A stretch of DNA of 64,000 nt from positions 1,214,207 through 1,278,206 of the forward strand of contig KB904821.1 in NCBI GenBank assembly GCA_000380225.1, given 5' to 3'. Position 1 is the first letter of the stretch. Each line of letters opens with the position of its first letter. The translations under genes were made by a program, and so were the position numbers. Shown in pieces: positions 43,908 to 52,769 of the stretch. Source of the stretch: a filamentous cyanobacterium ESFC-1. GTDB taxonomy: Bacteria > Cyanobacteriota > Cyanobacteriia > Cyanobacteriales > Spirulinaceae. The notes beneath the pieces are model-generated. The model was not told the origin of the DNA and did no database searches. It saw only the letters and a list, made by a program, of their open reading frames with translations.

Positions 43908-44417
43908 ATGAATTATCTTAAATTAGACATTGATTTACTTTTGAATAATCAAGAAGATGAAGTTATCGCGATCGCGCAAATCAAAGCCGGTACACCCCCT
44001 GTCGTTGCGCGACTGCACGATATCTGGCTGCAAGAGTTTAAACAACTTTTAACCTCTCTCCAACACCGAGAAATTTATCTCGAATATGGGTTTTTAATGG
44101 ATTATCAACAGATTGTTGTGTTGACGATCTCGCCCGATCGAGAATGGCTTGTAAATCAAACCTTAGAAACAAGTGCATTGGTGAAAAAATACGGCGATTC
44201 TGATGAAGATGGCTTTCTTAATGATATTTATTTAGAGATGCTGTTGGAACGATGGATTAACGATATAATTGAGCGCCAAAAATCAGATCGATTTCCTTAT
44301 CAACATTGTTTAGAAAATATTGGTTTTTCAGCAAAAATTGAAGCAGGAAAAATCACTAACCTAAACAATTTAAAAGCGGCTAAATCTTTTCACCAAGATC
44401 AATTTTTAATTCACTAA
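43908..44417 (+). CDS. Unknown protein, partner of PIN-like gene
   Basis: A 169-residue acidic protein: MNYLKLDIDLLLNNQEDE, LQHREIYLEYGFLMDYQQIVV (in part), and KKYGDSDEDGFLNDIY. No family recognised, no signal peptide. The next gene starts with GTG 1 base after this stop codon, so the two are translated together. This arrangement with a PIN-like protein suggests an antitoxin-like or partner role, but the protein is larger than usual antitoxins and has no DNA-binding motif that I can see. Confidence 0.6.
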   Translation: MNYLKLDIDLLLNNQEDEVIAIAQIKAGTPPVVARLHDIWLQEFKQLLTSLQHREIYLEYGFLMDYQQIVVLTISPDREWLVNQTLETSALVKKYGDSDEDGFLNDIYLEMLLERWINDIIERQKSDRFPYQHCLENIGFSAKIEAGKITNLNNLKAAKSFHQDQFLIH

Positions 44418-44418
44418 A

Positions 44419-45033
44419 GTGTCTATCCGGCTTTATCTTGAAACTAATTTTATTCTGAGCATTTCTACAGGGCGCGATTCCCTAGCTTTCGAGCTTATTG
44501 ATAATCCTCCGGCCAACTTAGAGATTGCTATTCCTAGTATTTGTTGCATGGAAGCTTTATCAGTTTTAGAAGCCGAAAAAAAGCGCCGTCGCATCCTTAG
44601 TAATCAATATATGGTTGAAAGTCAACAACTAGCAAGAGATCGTATTTCAACCAATTCTGAAGCTTTAGCTCAAATCCTGGAACAAGCTAAAATTAATAAT
44701 AATAAAGTATCAAAAGACCGCGAAAACCTTTTGCGTCAAACCCTAAATCGCTTGTCCGATTGTGCCGAACTGTTACCGCTAACCCACGATATCTTAAAAT
44801 GGAATGTAGAGAATTTTACTATAATTTCAGAACCGACCGATAACTTGATTTTGGCTTGTATTTTGGCCGATGCGCGACTTTATCCCGAAAACCCAAAAGC
44901 TTTACTTAGTGGCAATTCTCAAGACTTCCAAAGTGAAAGTGTGAAACAATATTTAGCAGCAGCAGATATTACCCATTATTTTAAAATTACACAAAGTTTT
45001 CTCGGTTGGTTCAACACCCAAGCCGGATTGTAA
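44419..45033 (+). CDS. PIN-like domain protein
   Basis: A 204-residue protein with a PIN-like pattern: strand with RLYLETNFIL (~4-13, where PIN nucleases have an Asp, here Glu), CCMEALSVLEAEKKRRR (~46-62, acidic), and C-terminal PTDNLILACILADARL (~138-153) followed by ALLSGNSQDF. Acidic residues are in the positions that bind Mg in PIN RNases, though D-to-E at the first site is atypical. GTG start one base after the upstream stop codon. A toxin-like RNase is a hypothesis. Confidence 0.6.
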   Translation: MSIRLYLETNFILSISTGRDSLAFELIDNPPANLEIAIPSICCMEALSVLEAEKKRRRILSNQYMVESQQLARDRISTNSEALAQILEQAKINNNKVSKDRENLLRQTLNRLSDCAELLPLTHDILKWNVENFTIISEPTDNLILACILADARLYPENPKALLSGNSQDFQSESVKQYLAAADITHYFKITQSFLGWFNTQAGL

Positions 45034-45087
45034 GCGATACTAAAACATCGGCAAAAGTTACGATAAATGGAGGAGAAACCTTAAACA

Positions 45088-45849
45088 ATGGCGGGTCATA
45101 GTAAGTGGGCAAACATTAAACGTCAAAAAGCGAGAGTTGACGCGAAAAAAGGCAAAACCTACACGCAAATGTCGCGGGCTATTATTGTCGCAGCGAGAAA
45201 TGGGATTCCTGACCCCGCAGGCAACTTTCAACTACGCACGGCAATTGACAAAGCGAAAGCGGCGGGTATTCCTAATGATAATATCGAGCGGGCGATCGCG
45301 AAGGGCGCAGGCACTTATACTGAGGATAGCGATTTTGAGGAAGTGCGCTACGAAGGCTATGGCCCTGGGGGTGTAGCCATTCTCATCGAAGCCTTGACCG
45401 ACAATCGCAACCGGACAGCCGCAGATTTGCGCGAAGCCTTCAAGAAAAATGGCGGTAACTTGGGGGAAACGGGCTGCGTCAGTTGGATGTTTGAGCAAAA
45501 AGGGGTCGTGCGTTTAGAAGGAAACGTCGAAGAAGAAAAACTCCTCGAAGCCTCGGTAGAAGGGGAAGCCGAGACTTACGAATATAGCGACGACGCAGAA
45601 AATCCGGGGGTGGAAGTCTTCACCGAAACCGGCCATCTCGAAAGCTTAAATCAAGTGTTGCAGGATTATCATTTCCCAGTGAGTGAAGCGGAGTTGCGTT
45701 GGATTCCCAGTAACACCGTTGAAGTGACAGACTCCGACCAAGCGCGATCGCTCCTCAAGTTAATTGATATGCTAGAGTCCCTGGATGATGTGCAGAATGT
45801 GACGGCGAATTTTGATATGTCTGAGGAACAATTAACAATGTACAATTAA
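45088..45849 (+). CDS. YebC/PmpR family protein
   Basis: A 253-residue YebC/TACO1-family protein (translation of problematic stretches in recent studies; earlier described as transcription regulator). [14 protein letters not shown] start, [48 protein letters not shown] (in part). GGAGG lies 14-18 bases upstream. The last residues SEEQLTMYN are encoded by the first units of the heptamer array; the stop codon TAA comes from a CAATTAA unit. The C-terminus has therefore been rewritten by the repeat. Confidence 0.93.
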   Translation: MAGHSKWANIKRQKARVDAKKGKTYTQMSRAIIVAARNGIPDPAGNFQLRTAIDKAKAAGIPNDNIERAIAKGAGTYTEDSDFEEVRYEGYGPGGVAILIEALTDNRNRTAADLREAFKKNGGNLGETGCVSWMFEQKGVVRLEGNVEEEKLLEASVEGEAETYEYSDDAENPGVEVFTETGHLESLNQVLQDYHFPVSEAELRWIPSNTVEVTDSDQARSLLKLIDMLESLDDVQNVTANFDMSEEQLTMYN

Positions 45850-46038
45850 CAATGTACAATTAACAATTAACAATTAACAATTAACAATTAACAATTAACA
45901 ATGTACAATTAACAATGTACAATTAACAATGTACAATTAACAATGCACAATTAACAATGTACAATTAACAATGTACAATTAACAATGTACAATTAACAAT
46001 TAACAATTAACAATTAACAATGCACAATTAACAATTAT
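45829..46038. repeat. 30-unit CAATTAA/CAATGTA heptamer array
   Basis: Exactly 210 bp = 30 heptamers of three types (CAATTAA, CAATGTA, CAATGCA; last unit CAATTAT), in unbroken register and partly alternating. It starts inside the yebC coding region. Confidence 0.95.
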
Positions 46039-46060
46039 TAATGCAAAGTTAGGAGATTTT

Positions 46061-46140
46061 CCAATAACTAATAACCAATAACTAATAACCAATAACTAAT
46101 AACCAACAACCAACAACCAACAACCAACAACCAACAACAA
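46061..46140. repeat. AATAACT/AATAACC/CAACCAA heptamer array
   Basis: A second array with unit types CCAATAACT and CAACCAA; it ends 2 bases before the DUF72 ATG. Confidence 0.9.
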
Positions 46141-46142
46141 AA

Positions 46143-47018
46143 ATGTTTTACTTAGGGTGCGCTGTATGGTCGTATAAAGGTTGGGTGGGAGACTTTTATC
46201 CGCCTAAAACGCCAGCTAAAGACTTCCTTTCCCTCTACAGTCGTCGTTTTACCACCGTTGAAGGCAACACCACCTTTTATGCAGTGCCGCAAGCCGCCAC
46301 AGTAGACCGTTGGGCAGCCCAAACCCCGGCTGAATTTAAATTCTGCCCTAAAATGCCCAAAGCGGTGACCCATGACGGTTTATTGGCAAGTCATCTCAAC
46401 GAGGCACAAGCTTTTCTCGAACGAATGCAGAGATTTGGGGAGAAACTGGGGCCGATTTTTATACAACTACCTCCGGCTTATTCTCCGGCAAGCTTTGAAG
46501 ATTTGCAGGAATTTCTCCAAGCTTTGCAAGCCGATAATACTCCCCTCGCGGTGGAAGTACGTCACCCAGATTGGTTTCAAGCTGAGTGGAATGCCCGACT
46601 GAACGAGTTTTTGCAATCTTTGGGAGTGGCGAGGGTATTGCTGGATACGCGACCGATTTATAACTGTCCCGATGACCCGCAAATCGCCTCAGAACGCCAA
46701 AAACCGAAGGTTCCCTTATTTCCTGACTGTACTGCCCCGTTTACTTTTATTCGCTTTATTAGTCATCCTGAAGCACAGTATAATCGAGATTATTTGCAAG
46801 AATGGGCGCAAAGGCTGAAAAATTGGTTGCAAATGGGGAAGCAGGTTTATTTTTTCGTCCATTGTCCGATAGAAGATTTTTCGCCCCAAACTGCCCGCGA
46901 TTTTCAGAAAATGTTGGAGAATGAGAACGCCCCAGTTGCGGAATTACCCTGGAATACGCTGAATTTACCGCCCCGACAGTTAAGTTTGTTTCAAAACTTT
47001 ACAAATAACGGTTTATAA
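46143..47018 (+). CDS. DUF72 family protein
   Basis: A 291-residue TIM-barrel-like DUF72 (YecE) protein. Family phrases: GCAVWSYKGWVGDFYPP (~5-21), FTTVEGNTTFYAVP (~36-49), FKFCPKMPKAVTH (~65-77), LGPIFIQLPPAYSP (~98-111), and PFTFIRFISHPE (~200-211). Conserved acidic and aromatic residues suggest a catalytic pocket, but the reaction is unknown. No Shine-Dalgarno: the heptamer array runs up to the ATG. Confidence 0.9.
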   Translation: MFYLGCAVWSYKGWVGDFYPPKTPAKDFLSLYSRRFTTVEGNTTFYAVPQAATVDRWAAQTPAEFKFCPKMPKAVTHDGLLASHLNEAQAFLERMQRFGEKLGPIFIQLPPAYSPASFEDLQEFLQALQADNTPLAVEVRHPDWFQAEWNARLNEFLQSLGVARVLLDTRPIYNCPDDPQIASERQKPKVPLFPDCTAPFTFIRFISHPEAQYNRDYLQEWAQRLKNWLQMGKQVYFFVHCPIEDFSPQTARDFQKMLENENAPVAELPWNTLNLPPRQLSLFQNFTNNGL

Positions 47019-47116
47019 TGCGCTGAGGAAATCTAGACAATCGACGGATAGGATCACTTTCCCAGAGACAATAGAAGAAACAGCATATTCTACTTCAAGA
47101 ATTGAAAATTTAGGTC

Positions 47117-47860
47117 ATGTTGGAAAGACTCAAGCAAGCATCGGTGTTGGGGTTACCTGTCCATCTGTCAGAGGATTATGTGGGATGGTTGCAGGGGCGG
47201 ATTGAACGCGGTTTGCGGACTCATGTGGTGACGCTAAATTCTGAGATGGCGATGATGGCGGAAAAAAGCCAGGATTTGGCGAATATTATCCATGAGGCGG
47301 AGTTGGTGATTCCTGATGGGGCGGGGGTTATCTTTTATTTACGCTTACACGCCGCCCGTCAGCAACGGTGTCCGGGGATTGAATTGGCAGCGAATTTACT
47401 CGAACGTTTGAATCAAGGAGAGATTCAGAGTCCTATTATATTTTATGGCGGTAAGCCGGGGATTAGCGATCGCGCCGCTCAATTTTGGCGAGACAAATGC
47501 CCGAATTTAACAATATTGCCCTATCACGGCTATTTGTCCCCCACCGAAGAACAGCAGTTTTACCAGCTTTTGCAAGATAAACAACCGCGATTGATTTTGG
47601 TGGGTTTGGGTGTACCCCGTCAAGAAAACTGGATTTTACAACATCGTTCTTTGTGTCCTCAATCAACTTGGATTGGGGTGGGGGGCAGTTTCGATATTTG
47701 GTCGGGAACGAAAGAACGGGCCCCGGCTTGGTTTTGCGATAATAATCTAGAATGGCTGTATCGTTTGTATCAAGAACCTTGGCGCTGGCGGCGTATGTTG
47801 GTTTTACCGCAGTTTGCCTTGCGGACTTTGGCAACGGTGACTAAACCCAGTGTGAATTAA
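47117..47860 (+). CDS. WecG/TagA/CpsF family glycosyltransferase
   Basis: A 247-residue GT26 enzyme that adds the second sugar (ManNAc-type transfer in characterised members) to a polyprenyl-diphosphate intermediate. Motifs: VVTLNSEMAMMAEKS (~37-51), VIPDGAGVIFYL (~64-75), FYGGKPG (~113-119), ILVGLGVPRQENWI (~158-171) and WIGVGGSFDIWSG (~183-195). C-terminal basic amphipathic helix (RLYQEPWRWRRMLVLP). Likely works on exopolysaccharide or LPS repeat units. It overlaps the convergent gene by 4 bases. Confidence 0.9.
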   Translation: MLERLKQASVLGLPVHLSEDYVGWLQGRIERGLRTHVVTLNSEMAMMAEKSQDLANIIHEAELVIPDGAGVIFYLRLHAARQQRCPGIELAANLLERLNQGEIQSPIIFYGGKPGISDRAAQFWRDKCPNLTILPYHGYLSPTEEQQFYQLLQDKQPRLILVGLGVPRQENWILQHRSLCPQSTWIGVGGSFDIWSGTKERAPAWFCDNNLEWLYRLYQEPWRWRRMLVLPQFALRTLATVTKPSVN

Positions 47861-48252
47861 TGGCTATTTGCTTCGAGTTCCTGTAACGTAAGGGGTTTAC
47901 ACTGAGTCAACTCGGTATCGGCTAAAATTTCTTGGGTGGCTTGGGCGTAATAGTGATGTTGAATGGGATGCAGCCAATCGAGAAAGTCTTGGTGGGCGTA
48001 ATAGGTTTTAAGATTGCGTCCGAGGTTAGAAAAGAGCTTTTTTAAGCCAATGGCATGGACTTCGTCGTAAATATCCGGGAAAATACAAGGTCGCGGGCGC
48101 AATAGCCTATCGCTTTGTTGGAGAGCAATAATAAGTCTAGACAAATTTCGGTGATATTCTAGGCTGTAGGGTGGGGCTTTTTTGATCGCGATCGCGAGTT
48201 GCTTGAGATACAGGCTTTCATCAATGGCAAGAGGGTGGGAATAAGCAAGCAT
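47857..48252 (-). CDS. Hypothetical protein, convergent with WecG gene
   Basis: A 131-residue basic, His-rich helical protein: MLAYSHPLAIDESLYL, LSRLIIALQQSDRLLRPRP, YYAHQDFLDWLHPIQHHYYA. No family recognised; no signal peptide. Its 3' end overlaps the wecG-like gene by 4 bases on the opposite strand. Codon use matches its neighbours and the frame fills the gap before the NB-ARC promoter. Confidence 0.6.
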   Translation of the reverse strand: MLAYSHPLAIDESLYLKQLAIAIKKAPPYSLEYHRNLSRLIIALQQSDRLLRPRPCIFPDIYDEVHAIGLKKLFSNLGRNLKTYYAHQDFLDWLHPIQHHYYAQATQEILADTELTQCKPLTLQELEANSH

Positions 48253-48316
48253 AGGGGTTATTTGATGAGAAACACGACATCTGGCCTGTATCTAGAATGC
48301 CTGGTCTGAAAGCCAA

Positions 48317-48372
48317 TTTTGTTTCAGTTTTTGTATCAGTTTTGTTTCACTTTTGTTTCACTTCTGTTTCAC
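48317..48372 (+). promoter_or_regulatory. Five 11-bp direct repeats upstream of NB-ARC gene
   Basis: TTTTGTTTCAG, TTTTTGTATCAG, TTTTGTTTCAC, TTTTGTTTCAC, TTCTGTTTCAC in tandem, about one helical turn each, ending 40 bases before the ATG. AATAATAG at ~48382 could be a -10 element. Likely operator array; no factor can be named. Confidence 0.5.
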
Positions 48373-48412
48373 TTCCGGGGAATAATAGTGGAGATAGGTC
48401 ATCACCGAGACT

Positions 48413-49789
48413 ATGGCAGACACACTCAAAGCATCTCCCCACGGTTTAGAATTAATCGATCGCGCCCGACGTAGATTAGGGTGGAATAAAACGTCTCCGG
48501 TGTGGCTGGATAAGGCCAATGTGAGTCAAGCGACGTTAAACCGCTTTTGGAAACCAACCTCAATTCGTCGCGAGTGTTTTATCTCAATTTGCGATGCGGT
48601 GGGAGTGGATTGGCAAGTTATTGCTGAAATGCCAGAGATTGACCCAAATGCTTTAGATGCTATTCCTGATTTAGATTGCAGTGGAATGCGTTGGGTGGGA
48701 CGAGAAGGCGCGATCGCGACCCTTTTGACTCAATTAAAAGGCGATTGCCGTTTGGTGTCTGTGGTGGGCATTTCGGGCATTGGCAAAACTGCCCTCGCGG
48801 CCCGTTTGATGGTAGAACCCCAGTTAACCCAAACCCTTCGAGAACAAATTGCGGTAAATTTCGATTGCGAGTCTCCTAGTTTTGCTATGGTAGCGCGATC
48901 GCTACTGTCTGAAACAACCGCCGAAACGGAAGAATTGCAAAGAGACCCGGCTTTGTTGGTGGGGTCTGCGATTACACGCTTGCGAGAAAAGCCTTGTTTG
49001 CTGGTGTTGGATATGGTTGAAGTCCTCCTCGAACCCGATGGAGAAGGGGGTCATCGCTTCAAAGAATCGATTTTTGAGCAGTTTTTAACGGGTTTTCTGC
49101 GGTCTAATGGCATGATGAGTCGGATTATTATTACGTCTCAGTATCAACTTCCCGTTTTAGCAGAAGGACGGTATTTGGCGCGATCGCATCAATGCCGTTT
49201 ATCGGGACTCGACCCATCTAATGCCCTCAAACTGTTCCAAAAATGGGAAGTCAGCCCCCGTTCTGAGATAGAACAGCAATACTTAGAGAGGGCGATCGCG
49301 GTTTATGAAGGGCATCCTCTGGCGTTACGCGCGATCGCAGGGGAAATTCTCGCCTTTCCCTACCATAGCAACATTTCCCTCTACTGGTCGGAATTTGGCG
49401 CAGAAATCGAAGCCGTCGAAAAAATGAAACAAGCCGCAGACCCCGATGGCCGAGACGACCAGCCCAAAATTGACCGCTACAGCCTCACATTGCGAGATTT
49501 GGTCAAAAAACGCATCGAAACCACCTTTGAGCGCTTATACCAAGCTTATCCCCTCGCTGGTATCCTTTTGTGCATGGGGGCGGTATCTCGTCATCCCCTC
49601 GAACGCCAAGGCTGGCTAACCCTCATCTTCGACTCCCCCGAAGAAGACCAACAAAAAGCCTTCGACACCCTTCTACGTCGCTTTTTCCTCGAACCAGAAA
49701 TCATAGGAAACCAGCGACTAGGCTATCGTCTTCATAGTTTAATTCGTTGTGTCGCTCTTGACTATTTACCCCAACTGGAAGAAGAATAA
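48413..49789 (+). CDS. NB-ARC (STAND) ATPase with N-terminal HTH-like domain
   Basis: A 458-residue signal-transducing ATPase. Residues ~10-85 look like a helix-turn-helix region (VSQATLNRFWKPTSIRRE, CDAVGVDWQVI). NB-ARC: Walker A GISGIGKTALAAR (~119-131), Walker B PCLLVLDMVEV (~193-203), sensor-1-like SRIIITSQYQLP and GLxP-like HPLALRAIAGEI (~305-316), then a winged-helix (~370-455). The polypeptide ends right after that, with no WD40/TPR sensor. Two TPR genes follow on the same strand, the first 23 bp away, and may supply the sensor (inference). Confidence 0.82.
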   Translation: MADTLKASPHGLELIDRARRRLGWNKTSPVWLDKANVSQATLNRFWKPTSIRRECFISICDAVGVDWQVIAEMPEIDPNALDAIPDLDCSGMRWVGREGAIATLLTQLKGDCRLVSVVGISGIGKTALAARLMVEPQLTQTLREQIAVNFDCESPSFAMVARSLLSETTAETEELQRDPALLVGSAITRLREKPCLLVLDMVEVLLEPDGEGGHRFKESIFEQFLTGFLRSNGMMSRIIITSQYQLPVLAEGRYLARSHQCRLSGLDPSNALKLFQKWEVSPRSEIEQQYLERAIAVYEGHPLALRAIAGEILAFPYHSNISLYWSEFGAEIEAVEKMKQAADPDGRDDQPKIDRYSLTLRDLVKKRIETTFERLYQAYPLAGILLCMGAVSRHPLERQGWLTLIFDSPEEDQQKAFDTLLRRFFLEPEIIGNQRLGYRLHSLIRCVALDYLPQLEEE

Positions 49790-49812
49790 ATGATTTTTTT
49801 CTGCCTACAATC

Positions 49813-51240
49813 GTGAGCTATTCCGCCCCTTTCCTTGACCTACAATCCCTCGACCAACAAGACCTACCCCATCTCTGCTACAACGCCGCCGGAAAACTTA
49901 TTTTAGCCTCAAATATTGATGCTGAAATTGTTTCTCCTTTCCGCAAACCCAGTTTACAAGAAAAAGCGCATCTGCGTCTCGCCTTCTATTATCTAAAAAT
50001 CTACAAACCCGACGAAAACGCCAGTAACTTAGAGAAAGTTCGCGGCTACATCGAAGCCTTTTATCACTTCTGTCAAATCTCTGCTTGGTCAGTCGCTTGG
50101 CAAGTTTTACAACTTCCGGTAACCACAGGAAAGAAGTTTTGCGACCAATTCAAACAATGGGGTTACTATCGCGAACAAGTCGAAATTTATCCTGCACTTC
50201 TCGGCAAAATTAACTCCGAAACTGACTGCAATTTATACGATTATCTCGGTCACGCTTACTACAGCCTGGGTCAATCCCAAAAAGCCCTCGAAACCTATCA
50301 ACAACAACTCAATTTAGCACAACAAATTCAAAGTCTTTATTTTGAAGCTTCAGCCTTAAACGGCTTAGGACTCATCCTTGGACAACTTGGCCTAGAGAAA
50401 AAAGCTATTTCTTACTATAAGAAAGTAATAGAAATTGCAAAATCTAGAAACGAGTCAATTTTAATAGTTCAAGCTTTACAAGGTTTAGGTGCTAATTATG
50501 GCCGTTTGTGTGATTACAAAAGGTGTACTAATTATTTAGAACAAGCGCTATATTTAGCCCAACAACAAGGCGATCTCACTCTCACTAACTCGACTTTAAT
50601 CAGTTTGGGAGAATATTCTATGTTTTCTGGAAAAACTAGAGAAGGAATCAAATACTTAGAATCTGCACTTTCTTTTTTTGAGACTACTTCAAGCTATTAT
50701 GAAATGAGTTATATTTATCTTCATTTAGCTCATGTCTATATGTTGCAGAATCGGTTACGAGAATGCGATGACTTTTTAATAAAATCTATACAAATTAGCA
50801 AGAAAGAAAATTATTATATGAATATGTCATTAGCTTTTAATAACTTAGGCATAAACCAGGCTTATTTTCAAAAAAGCTATCAAGCAGCAGTTTGTTCTTT
50901 TCAAGAATGCTACTCTTACTATAAAACGTCTTCTAATCAACGAAGATCGTCAATTGTACTCTCCAATATTTCCTACTGTTACGGCTGTCTCAAACAAACT
51001 TCAAAAGCAACTCGCTATGCCAAAAAAGCGATCGCACTCGCACGAAAATCTCAAAGTAAAGAAGCCGAAGCCATTGCACTAGCAGTCATAGGAAACGCTT
51101 ATTGGCATAGTGGTAAACGCATTTCAGGCATATTATTAGCTTTGCGTGCTGCCACAATGTTACCACCTTGGCGCAGTGCCAATGGTAAGCTGATTGTCAA
51201 AAAAACAATGAATAAAGTATTCGGTTTTCTCAAAAGATAA
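49813..51240 (+). CDS. TPR protein, first paralog after NB-ARC ATPase
   Basis: A 475-residue protein. Residues ~1-125 are a domain shared with the next paralog (DLQSLDQQDLPHLCYNAAGK, YIEAFYHFCQISAWSVAW, WGYYREQVEIYP). Residues ~140-390 contain about six to seven TPR-like helix pairs (GHAYYSLGQSQKALETYQQQL and others, in part). The C-terminal ~85 residues are again conserved (SYCYGCLKQTSKATRYAKKA, LPPWRSANGKL). GTG start 49813. It lies 23 bp after the ATPase gene. Suited to protein sensing or scaffolding. Confidence 0.82.
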   Translation: MSYSAPFLDLQSLDQQDLPHLCYNAAGKLILASNIDAEIVSPFRKPSLQEKAHLRLAFYYLKIYKPDENASNLEKVRGYIEAFYHFCQISAWSVAWQVLQLPVTTGKKFCDQFKQWGYYREQVEIYPALLGKINSETDCNLYDYLGHAYYSLGQSQKALETYQQQLNLAQQIQSLYFEASALNGLGLILGQLGLEKKAISYYKKVIEIAKSRNESILIVQALQGLGANYGRLCDYKRCTNYLEQALYLAQQQGDLTLTNSTLISLGEYSMFSGKTREGIKYLESALSFFETTSSYYEMSYIYLHLAHVYMLQNRLRECDDFLIKSIQISKKENYYMNMSLAFNNLGINQAYFQKSYQAAVCSFQECYSYYKTSSNQRRSSIVLSNISYCYGCLKQTSKATRYAKKAIALARKSQSKEAEAIALAVIGNAYWHSGKRISGILLALRAATMLPPWRSANGKLIVKKTMNKVFGFLKR

Positions 51241-51245
51241 ACTCT

Positions 51246-51278
51246 AAAACCCCGATATCTTGAAGATACCGGGGTTTT
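51246..51278. repeat. AAAACCCCG...CGGGGTTTT hairpin
   Basis: AAAACCCCGATATCTTGAAG, then ATACCGGGGTTTT. Strong hairpin between the two TPR genes, a member of the ACCCCGG family; could attenuate transcription into the second paralog. Confidence 0.65.
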
Positions 51279-51309
51279 GACTCCCAGAAACTTTTAAAAA
51301 CGAATCATC

Positions 51310-52758
51310 ATGAGTGACAATCTACCTCCCATAGACTTACAATCTCTATCCCAAGAACAACTCAAAAATATCTGCTACGACTCTGCAGGACAACTGGTTT
51401 TTGCATCGTCCAATAACGCAGAAATCACACCCAATCTGCGGCCACCGACAATTCAAGAAAAAGCCCATTTGCGTATGGCATTTTATTATCTAAGACTTTA
51501 TAAATCTGACAAAGATGCGAGTATTATTGAGCAAATTCGTGGCTATATCGAGGCATTTCACCACTTTTGTCAACTCTCGGCTTGGTCAGCCGCTTGGCAA
51601 GTTTTAGAAATGCCTGTATTTACCGGAAAAAAGCTTTACGAACAGTTTAGAGATTGGGGCTATTATCGCGAACAAGTCGAGATTTATCCGCAGCTATTTG
51701 GCAAAATTGATTCTAAAACAGATTGTATTTTATATTACCAAATGGGTCATGCTCACTACAATTTATGTCAAAAGGAAACGGCTCGTCAATATTTTCAGAA
51801 ACAACTCGATCTTGCACAGCAAATCGGGGATAAAAGTCTAGAAGCTTTGGCTTGGGGAAGGTTAGGTACAATAGCGGCTAAATCTAATCACACTTCCCAA
51901 GCAATCACTTATTATCAAAAGCAGTTAGAACTTGCTAATCTAGTTGATGATAAATTTTCAATTATTATGGCTTTGGAGAGTTTAGGGCTTGCCGAAGATC
52001 ATTTCACTAATCGTAAGCAAAGATATTATTACCTCAATAAAGCTCTTTTGATAGCTCGTAAATACAGTTCAGATGATTTTCATAGAATATTGTTTTATAT
52101 CAATACAATCAACATAACACAAGGTGACATAGAACAAAGAATAGCTTCTTTCAATCAGCAATTGTCTTTTTTTAGGGATACGAAAAATACTTATATGGAA
52201 AGTTTTATTTTAACAATATCATCCAATTGTTATAGTTTAGAATGCAAAGCTGATAAGGCTTTAATTTGTGTCCAAAAATCTCTACTTTTATGTCATGAAC
52301 ATAATTATTACTATCAAAAAAAACATGCTTTAAATAGTGCAGGAATTATTCATGCTTATTATTTAAAAGATTATCAAAAAGGTTTAGAGTATTTCCGAGA
52401 AAGTTTAGCGATCTCGCCAGAATTTAGCGATCTTTATATAACCTCAACTGTTTATTCTAATATTTCGTACTGTTATGGCTGCTTGGAACAAACCCAAAAA
52501 GCAATTTTTTATGCCAAAAAAGCAATTATATTAGCTCGAAAAAGCAAGCGTAAAGAGACTGAAGCTACTGGATTATCTATGATTGGGAATGCCTACTGGC
52601 AAAACGGACAGCGGGTTTTAGGTCTGGTTATTGCCTTAAAAGCTTTATTTATTATGCCTCCTTGGAAAAGTGCCAATGGTCGGCTTTTATTCCAACAAAT
52701 AAAGGCAGCATTAGGGGAATTACCACGAAAGTTATTTCAGAAAATGAGTTCAAAATAA
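51310..52758 (+). CDS. TPR protein, second paralog
   Basis: A 482-residue paralog of the preceding gene. Ends match closely (IDLQSLSQEQLKNICYDSAG, FHHFCQLSAWSAAWQVLEMP, WGYYREQVEIYPQL; C-terminal SYCYGCLEQTQKAIFYAKKA, MPPWKSANGRLL), but the middle TPR-like region (~180-370) has diverged strongly, and is richer in Tyr, Asn and Ile and in A+T. ATG 51310. This pattern of fixed ends and variable repeat core suggests selection for different ligand recognition (inference). Confidence 0.82.
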   Translation: MSDNLPPIDLQSLSQEQLKNICYDSAGQLVFASSNNAEITPNLRPPTIQEKAHLRMAFYYLRLYKSDKDASIIEQIRGYIEAFHHFCQLSAWSAAWQVLEMPVFTGKKLYEQFRDWGYYREQVEIYPQLFGKIDSKTDCILYYQMGHAHYNLCQKETARQYFQKQLDLAQQIGDKSLEALAWGRLGTIAAKSNHTSQAITYYQKQLELANLVDDKFSIIMALESLGLAEDHFTNRKQRYYYLNKALLIARKYSSDDFHRILFYINTINITQGDIEQRIASFNQQLSFFRDTKNTYMESFILTISSNCYSLECKADKALICVQKSLLLCHEHNYYYQKKHALNSAGIIHAYYLKDYQKGLEYFRESLAISPEFSDLYITSTVYSNISYCYGCLEQTQKAIFYAKKAIILARKSKRKETEATGLSMIGNAYWQNGQRVLGLVIALKALFIMPPWKSANGRLLFQQIKAALGELPRKLFQKMSSK

Positions 52759-52769
52759 TACAATACAAT

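Noticed and set aside
45829-46140. CRISPR-like appearance of regularly repeated units
   Set aside because: Units are 7 bp with no unique spacers and no cas genes; these are STRR-type tandem repeats.
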